Source: Saussurea involucrata
Lineage: Eukaryota; Streptophyta; Magnoliopsida; Asterales; Asteraceae
NCBI GenBank assembly: GCA_033807775.1
Contig: CM066314.1
Span: forward strand, 92,854,929 to 92,918,928
Direction of reading: 5' to 3'
Length of the DNA stretch: 64,000 bases
The notes under the pieces are model-generated. The model was not told where the DNA came from. It saw nothing but the letters and a program-made list of their open reading frames with translations, and searched no databases. How positions within the stretch are numbered: the stretch's first letter is position 1; each line of letters starts with the position of its first letter. Below are positions 54,566 through 64,000 of this stretch, piece by piece. The position numbers were made by a program, and so were the translations under genes.

Positions 54566-55146
54566 AGAGCAATAAAAGTGCCCTTTATCTCTTTGATGAA
54601 AGATTTCCTTTGTAACTTGGTTTGTTCAAAGTTGAAGAGAGTTCCATATAAAACAGTTAAAGGCATGTACTCAAGGTCCTTGGAGGTTTTGATAGAAGTG
54701 CACATGTTCTCCCAAAAATCATGGAGACAATCCATGAACTTATTTAGAACTTCCTCATTATCATAGACTTTGCCTAGTAACTTCAGATCATTCAGAAGGG
54801 AGTTAAAACGATTATAGTAGCTAGGAAGAGATTCACCTTTTTCATGAGTGAAGAGTTCATACTTTCTTATGAGAGAAATCTTTTTGCATTTCTTCACTTC
54901 CTATGTACCTTCGTACAGAACACATAGTGTGGTCCACATCTCTTTAGCAGTTTCAAAGTTAACTAGAGAATGATAGACTTCATCAGGAAGTGAGATGGCA
55001 ATGATTGCTCCAAGCTTTGAATCAAGAGTAACAAGACGTTTTTCCTCATCAGTATATTTCTTTGGATTTTTTAGAATATAACGTCCAGTACCTTTTGTTT
55101 TCTCTTTGTTGGAAGGCTCAGAATCATCGGAGTCACTAGAGTCCTC
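54566..55146 (-). pseudogene. C1 gag, N-terminal side (between C2 and C3)
   Basis: A minus-strand gag segment with UBN2-type features: ALPDEVYHSLVNFETAKEMW, KYELFTHEKGESLPSYYNRF and LTVLYGTLFNFEQTK. It closely parallels C2 gag (ALPDEVYHSV, LYGTMLNHEQ). An in-frame TAG lies at 54901-54903. Left of 54566 it continues at 19846 after removal of C2. On the right it is cut by C3 at 55147, so its true start lies beyond the window. Confidence 0.85.
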
Positions 55147-55933
55147 TGTTGGTTCCCGTTTTGCTTAGACAGGGATTATCTAATCTATCAGTTCTAATAA
55201 GATGTGTTGCGGAAGCGTATTTGAAGAACTAACAGATATGTTTGTATAGAAACAATACAGAATAAATAAACAGTATATGAAGAACAGTTGAATATCTCAA
55301 AGTTTTCCTGTATTTGATGAAGAACACTTAATAATAGATTTAACGTTAATTGTGTGTGTGTTTTTCTTGTATATATTCTGGTAAGGAAGAACTCAACATG
55401 AGTGTTCCTTTTATACTACAATAAAAGAACTGTTCTAGACAAAAGGACTAATGCTACAGCAAAGAAGGGATGGCATGAACAGTTGGAAATCTGCATGCAT
55501 TAAATGCACTAATATCAACTTGCAAGGATTCCTATCAGAGTTTGACACGTGTTTGTTTGTCGGACCATGCCTTGTACAAGTTGATGAACGGACCCTGGAA
55601 CAGTAGCAAGATATTTCTGTAAAAGTGGTAAGATATTTCTTCAACAGTGGCAAGATATTATAAATATCTTCCAAGTCTTCAGTCTGAACCGCAGAGGCTC
55701 TGTCAAGGGTGACAGAGATTCTGCGGCTCGGTCCTTGGTGAGCATTCTTCTGTAGATCCTTCTTTGGTCCTTTGTGAGTAGTCTTCTGTAGATTCTTCTT
55801 GGGACTTGGTGTTCTTTGAATGATCGTTTGCTTTGGCAGAGCTTCTGTGGAACACCGCAGAGCTTCTGTGGAACTCTTTCATACTCAGCCTATTTTTCAA
55901 TACTTCTAATATTATGAATATTTGGAGCTAACA
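55147..55933 (-). repeat. C3 3' LTR
   Basis: The 787-bp LTR reads TGTTGGTTCCCG..GGAGCTAACA on the plus strand. It is the inverted relative of the C4 LTR at 59694-60532 (same family). It is rich in CTCTGT/CAGAGC/TTCTGTGG motifs at 55690-55880. Confidence 0.88.
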
Positions 55934-56072
55934 ATCTCCCCCTAAGTATTGAAAAATGAAATTTTTACTTTATGCATAATTAGGCTATGTAAAGTAGACA
56001 GAGGTTAAACAAAATACCTCAAAAGTTTCATTTCATTTCTTTTTTACTATTACAGAGATATGTAAAAGAGAT
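55934..56072 (-). other. C3 PPT and 3' untranslated region
   Basis: The PPT complement ATCTCCCCCTAAG abuts the LTR. The rest is AT-rich and non-coding up to the stop of the third ORF. Confidence 0.8.
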
Positions 56073-59000
56073 TTAGACATTTGCATCTTTGAAGTCATTG
56101 AAACTACTGTTGTCGAATCCTACTTCTCTGAGCTCGTGATAGAAATTGATGCAGAGTTCTCTCAAGCCGATTGTAGCATCTATTTCTCTGATCATTCTTT
56201 CTGTTGATTCTTGATCCATAAGCTCAGTACCTCTGTTCTCTTGCAAGATTGATCTGAACTTGTTTAGAGTACTAGTTGCATACTTCTGACAGTCCATTTC
56301 CACAAAAAGTCTCACTTGTCCAGCTGGATCCTTATACACTAACCCGTACCTTGGTGTTGTTATGATTGAGTTGGGTATTGCAGAAGGTGGGCAGTGATCC
56401 TCTGGTGGTCTCAGACTCAGGTTTCTGACTCCAAGATCTCTTCCCAGTTGAAAGTCTACCATGCTATACAACAGAAGCTTTTCTCTCATTGCTTTCCTGA
56501 ACACTTGATAGGCCCTTCTGTTAGCATCGTTGTCGAAGTTTTCTTTCGTCCAAAGTAGAAGATCTGGCAGATCGTAGGGGTTCAAGTTCCTTATATCGGC
56601 ATCTGCAAATTGATTTTCAGACTTGTTCTCCCTTTTGACTTTGTAAATGTTGTACCTGATCTTTGGAAAGGTTCTCGTTTGAGAGAATTTGCAGTATATT
56701 ACCTTTTCTATTTTGGACTCTGAGAAGACTTCTGCCCTTGATTTTGGCTTTGTTCTGCTGAAGGTGTTGTCAAGATCAGCTCTGAGTTGAGGATCTTCGA
56801 TGTGTGGTATAGGATTGTTCTGATATTGCTGTTTGTAAAGGTACCTATACACCACCTCTTCCATTTCTACATGTCGTGTATCTGGTGGTGGTATTGGTCT
56901 TCGTAGAGCATCCATTTGTCGTTATATCTCTGCAACCCTACCCTTTGTTACCCAGTCGTCTTCAGGTTTAGGAGTGACAAAGGCATCGAATGAGCTCTTC
57001 ATCAACTTCTCTGTTGTCTGTGGCTTTTGCTTTTTCTTCTGTGGTTCTTCTGTCATGATTCCTTTACCTTTATCTTTGGTTTGGGAAGGCTTAGAACCTA
57101 TTGTCTGCTTTGGACTCTGTGGGATTGCTTCTGTTGGTTTGGGTGTTGAGGTTTCTGTGGGTATGATGGGGATTGCCTCTGTAGTTTTTGACACTTCAGT
57201 TTCTGAGGACTTTGGTGGGGATGGTTCTGTTGGTTTGATTGGGGATTTGGGTTCTGTTGATGTTTCTTCTGAGGATGAAGATGTCAGGATTTGAACTTCA
57301 GGGACATCTTTTTCAAGGACAGAGGTGGTTTCCACAGAGGCTGGTGTTTCCTCTGTGGGTCTTTGTTGTGTTTCCTAAGTTTGGGTTTGGGTTGGTGGTG
57401 CAGAGGAAATTGGTTCTGCAGATATTGGAGGATTGCTTGCAGTTGTTTCTCTTTGATTCTCCCCTTGTTTCTCCCCCTCAGGATGATCTGATGAATCATC
57501 ATCATCAGAATCATCCTGACCCTTATCTTCGTTTCCTTCTGCTCTGCAAGTAGTGTAAGGTTTCTTTGCCCCAGCTGCCATCATTTTGGCACATAGATCA
57601 TCACAAAGACCAAGAAGAGTTTGAACTTCGGCCTCTGTGTTGAACCGCATCTTTCACACACTAGCCTTGAAGTCTTTTACGTAAGAAGCGTTGGCTATGG
57701 TAAAGGCTCTGATAAATTCTGTCATTTGATTCAATATGCTTTGCCCAAGTTCTGTCAACTGTGCTCTGGTCATGTAGTCGGTAGGCTTCATGGCTAGAGT
57801 AGCTTCTGTAGTTTGTTCCTGAACTTGTCGTAGAGCCTTCTGCAGTTCTTCTGGAGTAATAACTTTTGATGACACTTGTTCTTTCATCTTTTCCAGATAT
57901 ATGTTGATTGAGTTGTTGAAGGCAGAAGTTGCAGCTTTTTCAAAATCAGCAGCAGCAGAGGTAGGTGTGGTGGCAGAAGTTGTGGCAACAGTCTTTATAG
58001 ATTGCACCTCTGTGGCAAGTTGTCCATTTTGGTGTTTAGTTCTGAGAGGGCCTTGGATGTAACTTCTGCAAAAGATTTGAAACAGCTTTTCAACTCTTCC
58101 AATGTTTCGTTCACAGAGGTGACAAGGGTTTGGAACTCACCCCTTCATACGTGTGAACTCGTGGTGACCTCTGGAGGAACACATTCGTCTCTAGAGTTTG
58201 TCCTTGTGCCTTGGACACCTTCTGTCACCCCTGTTTGTACGTTGAGGGTGGAAGGATTTCCTTCTGATCCTCGAGGAGAAATATGAGTTTCAACCTCTAC
58301 AGAAGTTTTGTGAAGAACATTGTCCAAATCCACTCCAGAGGTGGGTATTGGAATATCCTTCTGTTGACTCGGAGACTTGTCTAGAGTCTCTTCGTCTCTG
58401 TTCTCTCTACTTCTCTCTGAAAGAAGTTTTGGCCCTATATTGTGTGTGGCAGAGGAAACGAATTCCTCTATAAGGTGTTCTAGTGTGATCTGGGGCGATG
58501 GATCACGAACTATAGGTGAGTCTCTTTGAGGAGACTCCCTAGGAATGGATTCCCCTGTTTCTGTGGGCGCAGAAGTCGAAAGAGTGACCTCTGGCTGCTT
58601 GGTTTGGGTAGGGATCGAGTTGTGCGACTCTTTTTCAATAACTCCTTCTGCAGCTAGACCTGCGGAGTTAGATGTGTGGGTTGCACTAGGAGGGGGTTTG
58701 GGATGTGTGCCATCTTCTTCTTCGACATCTTTTTCTGCAGAACCCTCTGTTGTCTCTATCCTAACCTCTTCCTCTATTTCTATGTTTATCTCTTCTTCTG
58801 AGGTTTCCTCTGTAGGCGCTACAGTTTCTGCCGCTTCTCTTAAGGAATCATAAATGAAGTGAGATCCTATAAGTTGTCGTACGTGAGGGTGCATGGTTTG
58901 TGTACCTTGAGCAGCAGAAATGACTTCTGTTGTGTGCATAGCTTCTGTATACTGATCCAATGGTTCTGCGACCCATCCTGATGGATCCAAGGTTTGAGCA

Positions 59001-59693
59001 ATGTCTGGATTGTTGAGGAAGGCATTGAAATCTCCCTGTTGGTCTGCATAAGCTATTGGGGAGGGAGATTGCAGATGTATAGCCTGGTCTTCCTCTTCTT
59101 GTTCGACATCCTCTGTGATGTCCTGCAGAGGTGACAAGGGTTTCTTTTTCTTTGAGTTTCTCTTCTTTGGCTTAGGAGCTCCCTCTCCTGTGGATTTGGA
59201 TTTCCTTTTCTTTTGATTTGGATTTCCTTTTCTTTTGTTTTGGATGTGAGGGAGGTGCAGAAGTTCTTGTCTCTGTAGCAAGTGGTGAAATGGTTTGAAC
59301 TGCAGAGGTTGTAGTTTCCTCTGTGGGTTTTCTTTTCTTTGTCTTCTTCTTGGGTGTTGCTGCAGAGGTTTTTCTTTTCGGAGAAGAGGGGTGAATGCTT
59401 TCTCTTTGGGTTTTGAATCGGTCTTGTACTGAATAGTGTTTCTCCAAAGCTTTAGCCCATTCCTCTTCTGTCATCCTCTCAACTATGTCTACACCTATGG
59501 GGGATCCTAGACACGGGTGTGTCACAGGACTTGGTTCTGGAGTCCTGTGGACGCGTATATACTCTAATTTCCTATCCTCATCAGTTGCATATGCCAGAAG
59601 GTTTTTCGACAGAGGTCTGCAGTGGGGGTAACTGTCTTCATCGGGTAAAGCTTTATAGATGGCCCTTCCATTGGCCACTTCTGCATTTGAAGT
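56073..59693 (-). pseudogene. C3 third ORF (N-terminus cut by C4)
   Basis: Minus-strand segments from right to left: 59172-59693 (YPHCRPLSKNLLAYATDEDR, then Lys-rich); frame change in an A-rich run near 59210; 58145-59281 (acidic, Glu/Thr/Ser/Pro-rich); a coiled-coil stretch 58010-58140 after a stop; frame change near 58020; 57654-58007; then one frame with in-frame stops at 57654, 57375 and 56922 down to 56073. The C-terminal domain (56073-56915) has VEMEEVVYRYLYKQQY, YGLVYKDPAGQVRLF and GLRELCINFYHEL. Overall order (domain, P/S/T-rich, coiled coil, acidic, C-terminal domain) matches C2. No convincing intron was seen. The segment is saturated with CTCTG/CAGAG-type words. Confidence 0.65.
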
Positions 59694-60532
59694 TGTTAGC
59701 TTCAATCTTCCTAATCATAGAAGTATTTAGAAGTAGTGAAAAATAGGCTAAGTGAAGAAAGCCTCTTACAGAGGCTCTGCCGACATTACCGAGAAATCAA
59801 GGTCAAGAAGCTACAGAAGCAGCAGAGGCTTCCTACAGAAGCTCTGTCATACGAACAAAGAAGACCAAAGACTCGGAATCCGGCGAAGACTGCTCCAGAG
59901 GACCAGACCGCAGAACCTCTGTAACTCATTACAGAGCCACTGTGGTCCTTACTGAGACTTGAAGATATTTATAATATCTTGCTACTGTTAAAGGACTCGT
60001 ACATCAACTTGCATGGTAGCATGCCCTGTCCAACATCGACGTGTCAAACTCTGATTGGACTCAGTAGGGCTTAGTACATATTAGACGTCTGCTGCATTAA
60101 ATGCAATATAGCACGTCTGACTGTTCATGCCATCCTTGCAACTGTTCACGACATCCTCTCAACTATTCATACGTACCTTTTGAATAGTAGCATATGCTTT
60201 ATGGTCCCCTTTAGAGTAGTATATAAGGAAGACTCATGTTGAGTTCTTCCTTACACACATATACACAACACAACAACATTAAGAACACAAAAGCTTATTC
60301 ACCTTAAGAGTCATATCTGTTTTAAAGCTTTTTCTTACTCACGGTTCATAAACCTGTTCTTGATATATATTCAGTAAACTTTGAGATATAATATTTTGTT
60401 CACTGTTTATTTATAGTTTGTTCTAAATCTATCAAACTTATCTGTTAGTTCTTTAAATACGCTTCCGCATCAAACCTTAAACCTGAACTAATAGATCTGA
60501 TAATCTTGTTTAAAGCAAAACGGGAACCAACA
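59694..60532 (+). repeat. C4 5' LTR
   Basis: The 839-bp LTR reads TGTTAGCTTC..GGGAACCAACA. TATATAAG at 60220-60227 is the likely TATA box. U3 (59760-59930) is dense with CAGAGG/CCTCTG and CTACAGAAG words. ORFs inside it are motif-driven artefacts. Confidence 0.9.
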
Positions 60533-60534
60533 AT

Positions 60535-60546
60535 TGGTATCAGAGC
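60535..60546 (+). promoter_or_regulatory. C4 primer-binding site
   Basis: TGGTATCAGAGC lies 2 nt after the LTR. Initiator Met tRNA complement. Confidence 0.95.
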
Positions 60547-60707
60547 CTAGCTTGATTTTTCAATATCAAGTGATCCTCGTTTTACAACTTTTATTTGATA
60601 GATTATTTTCTCTTTTCATCACAATATTTCTAAATATTAGTCGTACCCAGAAAACCTTCCAGATCTTTATCCTTAGAAATCCTCCATCAGATTATCCTCT
60701 CCTCAAA

Positions 60708-63700
60708 ATGACAAATACAAATAACTTTTTCACTGCTGGATCACTAACCAAACCTCCTACTCTTCTTAGAGATGAGTATCCTCAATGGAAGATAAGAATG
60801 GTTCATTTCTTTGAGGGTACTGAAAAAACTCTCAAACAATATCTTTACAATCCTCCTCCAGTTCCGATGATAACTATGCCACGTGTACCAGCTACTGCTG
60901 AATCTGCTGAAATCCCTGAACATCAAAAACCTAAGCCAAGAGAAGAATGGTCAAATGAAGATAAGGCAGAAGATGAAGTTGCACAGAAAACAAAGAGAAT
61001 ATTGATCATGGCAATCCCCAACGAACTTTTTCAATCCTTAGATGCATGCGAAACAGCGCACGATCTCTGGAAAGAATTTGAAAGACAGTTGGAAGGGGTG
61101 CTAAAACTCAGAAGAACGGAAGGGCACAATACATAAATGAATATCATGCTTTCAGAGCCTCTGCAACAGAATCTCTGCAAACAACATACGACCGGTTCAA
61201 CTCTCTCATAAACAAATGCAAAAAGACTGGTATTCACAGAACCACGGAAGAAAATAACGTCATGTTTCTAAAGAGCCTGAACGATGAGTGGCTTCAGTTG
61301 TCTATGTCTTTACAAACAAACCAAGATCTAGACTCCTGGACACTCTCTGATCTCTATGGAACACTTGCTGCACAAGAGCCTCAAATAGCTCAAGCTAAAA
61401 CACTAACCACTGTGCCATACGCATTGGTTAGTAAATCTACAGAAGCTGCAGACAGACCAAGAAATGAGAGATCTACAGAGGAGAAAAAGAAGGAGAAAAA
61501 GAAGATGGTAATGGTTGATAGCGAAGAAGACGAGCTGATAGAGGAAGAGATAACTCTTGCGTCATTAGCTAAATCAATGGCTCTATTGACAAGAGAGTTT
61601 AGAAATAACCAAAGGATTTCTGGTAGAAGAGATGATGGAAGAAGAGAAGAATCAAGTGACCGACAGAGGTCAGACTACAGAAATGATGACCTACAGAGGT
61701 CGAGCGACAGAAGCTACAGAGGAAATGATCGACAGAGATCAGATGACAAGATAGGCCACACACAAGAATGCTACAAATGTGGTAAACCCGGTCATTACGC
61801 AAACGAATGCCGAACAGAGAAAGGTGGAGACCTACAGAAGTCCGACGACCGAACTGGAAACATCTCCCAAGGTTGTTTCAACTGTGGCAAGCCAGGTCAT
61901 TCCGCAAAAGAATGCAGAAGTAGACCAAATCCCCACAGGTTGTTTCAACTGCGGCCGAGTATTACGCACAAAAATCCCTAATGGCGAACAAAGGGCATTC
62001 TGAGGCAAACAAAGAAGACTTCGAGTCAGACTCTACCTCTGACGATGAATTTTTCACAAATGCCCTGTTCTGTGGCATGGCAGAAGTTGACTCCGGCACT
62101 GACAATGAGGTATCCATTTCAAACTCTATCTCAAGTACTAATTCTGTAGATGGTGATTTATTTAAACTTAACATTGAACTGAAAGATATAATTGAAAGCA
62201 TTCAGAAAAAGCTGACCTTTAATGAGAGAGAAGTAAGGCTTCTCACTCAAGAAAAAGCCAAAATCTTTGAAGAAAAAGGAAAAGTCGAAAAATATTGGAG
62301 CAAAAATATAGATCCTTTAAAAAGGCAAATTTCTGATTTAACCTATGCTTTAAAAATCAAAACAAAAGAACTTTCAGTTTCAAGAAGTGAAACTACAGAC
62401 ATAAGAGCTCTCAAAGTATACTTTCAAAAGGAAAGAGAGGTACTTTGGCAAGATCTTTTAAGAAGAGAAGTTTTAATTAAAAACTATAAAGATGCACAGA
62501 AGGTGTATGAAAAGGTAAACACTGAAATAGCAAGACGAGGTATAGGGTACAGTGACATTACCTTAGGAGTTGAAAATAAACGACTAAAACCTCTGTCCTC
62601 TCTATTTGTTTTGGGAAAAACTAACAAACCAAACTTTCCAAACTTACTCTCTGTAAGTAAAAGGGTTAAAATCTCTGCAGCACCTCACTTGAGGAAACAT
62701 ACAAAAATGATCAATGTGTGGTTTGAAAACACAGATTCATCATCTTCAACCTCTGTCAAAAGAGAAATCAAACCAAAGAAATATCTGAAAACACAAGATC
62801 AGATTGGTATCTTTAAGTTTGGTAAACCAGAGACTCAAACACAGGTCGCTTTTGTCTGTATGATAAATGTTAAAAAGAAATTGTCAGCAGAAGCTCCTGA
62901 GTTTAAACCCATCTTTTCAGAAGAAAAACTTGAAGAATCTATTGAAAAAGAAATTTTGGAAGTTTTGAAATCAAATATTTTAGAAAATCTCTATACATCT
63001 TCTATAAATCAAAAACTCGCTGAAGAGATCTCATTAGAAACCTCTGCCAACTACGAAAGTTTTTCTACAGAGGGAAAAAGCTCGTATGATACATGCTCAG
63101 AAAATCCAGCCTCTGTCGAAAGAAATGACTCAACCTCTGCATATGAGGACGATTCATCCTCTGACGACTCAGAGACTGATTTCAAATCAGGGATAATTCA
63201 CTGTGACACAGAGGATGTCAAATTCTCCTCTGAAGTTCTTAACAGAACAATTTCTCCAAAAGAGAAAATCACAGAGATACCTATCCATCCAGATTTTCTC
63301 AAAATGTGTATACAAGTCAAAACCTCTACAGAGCTTGAAAATCTGAAAAGGGCCTCTGAAAATCCAAAAAGCTTAAAATTTTCAAAACCTTTAAGGAAAA
63401 TCAAAGAGAATCCCACTTGGCAACAAAAGGGAAAATGGCCTGAAGCTAACAAATATTTTTCCTCTGTGACAGTGAAGAAAGATGTTCACCACAGAAGAGA
63501 GTCACAGAAGGCAGGAACTAAACAAGACTTTTGCAAACAACATTCTAGTATTCATAGATCTTCTTGTAATAGGAAATCTAATGTAAAGAAAGAGTGTAAT
63601 GTCTCTGTGGCTCAGTTCAGAAAATTCAATGAAAAGTTCAAACAAATCACATCTCATATTCAATACTGTCATTGTTTTGATCTTATGTTTAAATTGAATA

Positions 63701-63876
63701 AACACTTCTCAAGTCCAGATTGCTTTCTCACCACTGAAATTCGAAAGTCAGAACCAAAAGAGAAACAATCTGATTCTTCTACAAAAGATAAAATGTATTT
63801 CAAGAATGCTAAGGCAAACTTGAAAAATTCTAACAATATTGGACCCATATGGATATGGGTACCTAAATCTCTATGA
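60708..63876 (+). pseudogene. C4 gag, very long, frameshifted
   Basis: The start is taken at the ATG at 60708 (MTNTNNFFTAGSLTKPP). It begins with a DUF4219-like RDEYPQWKIRMVHFF and a UBN2-type region split by a frameshift in a G4 run at 61093. An Arg/Asp/Ser-rich stretch follows, then CCHC knuckles CYKCGKPGHYANEC and CFNCGKPGHSAKEC (about 61770-61920). A third knuckle is incomplete where the frame changes near 61950. From 61981 a 631-codon frame holds a coiled coil (about 62160-62560), Ser/Asp/Glu-rich segments and a C-terminal part ending WIWVPKSL with TGA at 63874. Such large gags with coiled coils are typical of SIRE elements. Two frame changes make it non-functional, or they are sequence errors. 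Confidence 0.85.
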
Positions 63877-63878
63877 TT

Positions 63879-64000
63879 GTCTTACAGAAGCAACATGTGC
63901 CAATTTGGTATCTTGACTCCGGATGCTCAAGGCACATGACTGGCAACAGAAGATTACTATCCACATACAAAGAAACACACGATGGTGGATCTGTAACCTT
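63879..64000 (+). CDS. C4 pol, start of protease (partial)
   Basis: It encodes PIWYLDSGCSRHMTGN with an intact DSG protease active site, running off the window end. It is in a different frame from gag, beginning right after TTGTCTTACAG. Product would be the protease-integrase-RT-RNase H polyprotein. Confidence 0.85.

Larger units (their letters stand above)
7117..64000 (-). mobile_element. C1: SIRE-type Copia retrotransposon, nest base (extends past window)
   Basis: On the minus strand the order is gag fragment (54566-55146 and 19693-19846), RT/RNase H (18564-19692), promoter-like spacer (17910-18563), third ORF (17225-17909 and 8528-11556), PPT (8084-8096) and 3' LTR (7117-8083). Its 5' LTR must lie right of the window. 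It is interrupted by G1 (11557-17219), C2 (19847-54565) and C3 (55147 onward). Candidate TSD left of the 3' LTR is GTATA (7112-7116). The end of gag, protease, integrase and the first part of RT are deleted. The long third ORF after RNase H is the hallmark of SIRE-lineage (Sirevirus) Copia elements. Confidence 0.85.
55147..64000 (-). mobile_element. C3: SIRE-type Copia retrotransposon (extends past window)
   Basis: It is minus-oriented: 3' LTR 55147-55933, PPT complement ATCTCCCCCTAAG at 55934, then the third ORF reading leftward from 59693. It is inserted in C1 gag (left TSD candidate TCCTC, 55142-55146). Its third ORF is interrupted by C4 at 59694, so its pol, gag and 5' LTR lie right of the window. 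Confidence 0.85.
59694..64000 (+). mobile_element. C4: SIRE-type Copia retrotransposon (extends past window)
   Basis: A plus-oriented 5' LTR (59694-60532), PBS, gag and the start of protease are in the window. It is inserted in the third ORF of C3 and belongs to the same LTR family in the opposite orientation. The five bases before the LTR are GAAGT; the matching TSD copy would be outside the window. Confidence 0.88.

Noticed and set aside
55147..60532. One element with inverted LTRs
   Set aside because: Left LTR has its PPT and third ORF on the minus side, while the right LTR has a PBS and gag on the plus side. Two separate elements explain this better.

Overview
The window is plant nuclear DNA, most likely from a eudicot and possibly from Asteraceae (low confidence for the family). 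It is almost entirely transposable-element sequence; I see no intact host gene, rRNA, tRNA or CRISPR array. The evidence for a plant is the presence of Tekay/Del-type chromovirus Gypsy elements with C-terminal chromodomains, SIRE-type (Sirevirus) Copia elements with a long third ORF after pol, initiator-Met-tRNA primer sites, a 9-bp-TSD MULE with long inverted repeats and a TTA-flanked PIF/Harbinger-type MITE.

Left part (1-7116): AT-rich DNA with (TA)n and (CT)n tracts and fold-back DNA transposons. Two inverted copies of one 1.45-1.5 kb fold-back element (511-1956 and 4805-6326) flank a 2.0 kb MULE (2583-4586), which itself contains a 325-bp MITE (3301-3625).

Right part (7117-64000): one nested LTR-retrotransposon stack, resolved by LTR ends (TG..CA), 5-bp target-site duplications (TSDs), primer-binding sites and polypurine tracts. 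The outermost element is C1 (Copia/SIRE, minus strand, from 7117 to beyond the window). C1 carries three insertions: G1 (Gypsy/Tekay, minus, 11557-17219, TSD CGAGC) in its third ORF; C2 (Copia/SIRE, plus, 19847-54565, TSD AGAGC) in its gag; and C3 (Copia/SIRE, minus, from 55147 to beyond the window), also in gag. C2 is split by G2 (Gypsy/Tekay, plus, 26045-39481, TSD TTCAG) in its RT/RNase H region and by G3 (Gypsy/Tekay, plus, 41160-49508, TSD CTTCG) in its third ORF. G2 is split by N1, a gag-only Copia derivative (minus, 30276-35560, TSD ATAAC). C3 is split by C4 (Copia/SIRE, plus, from 59694 to beyond the window). Only G3 looks potentially autonomous (one 1501-codon gag-pol ORF and two LTRs of identical length). 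G1 keeps an open pol but has lost most of its 5' LTR, its PBS and the start of gag. All the Copia elements are broken by stops, frameshifts, deletions or insertions.

The most interesting signals are these. (i) The third ORF of the SIRE-type elements looks like an embedded plant-style gene: it has its own TATA box, CT-rich leader and plant start context, and in C2 candidate spliceosomal introns. (ii) Every Copia gag that reaches its 3' end here terminates inside a branch-point-like, pyrimidine-rich, CAG-ended sequence at the gag/pol boundary. (iii) Almost every element family is decorated with its own short, often palindromic motif. In N1 a 44-bp tandem hairpin array shows paired, compensatory arm changes. 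(iv) Polypurine-tract-like runs recur inside the third ORFs and in an array in N1.
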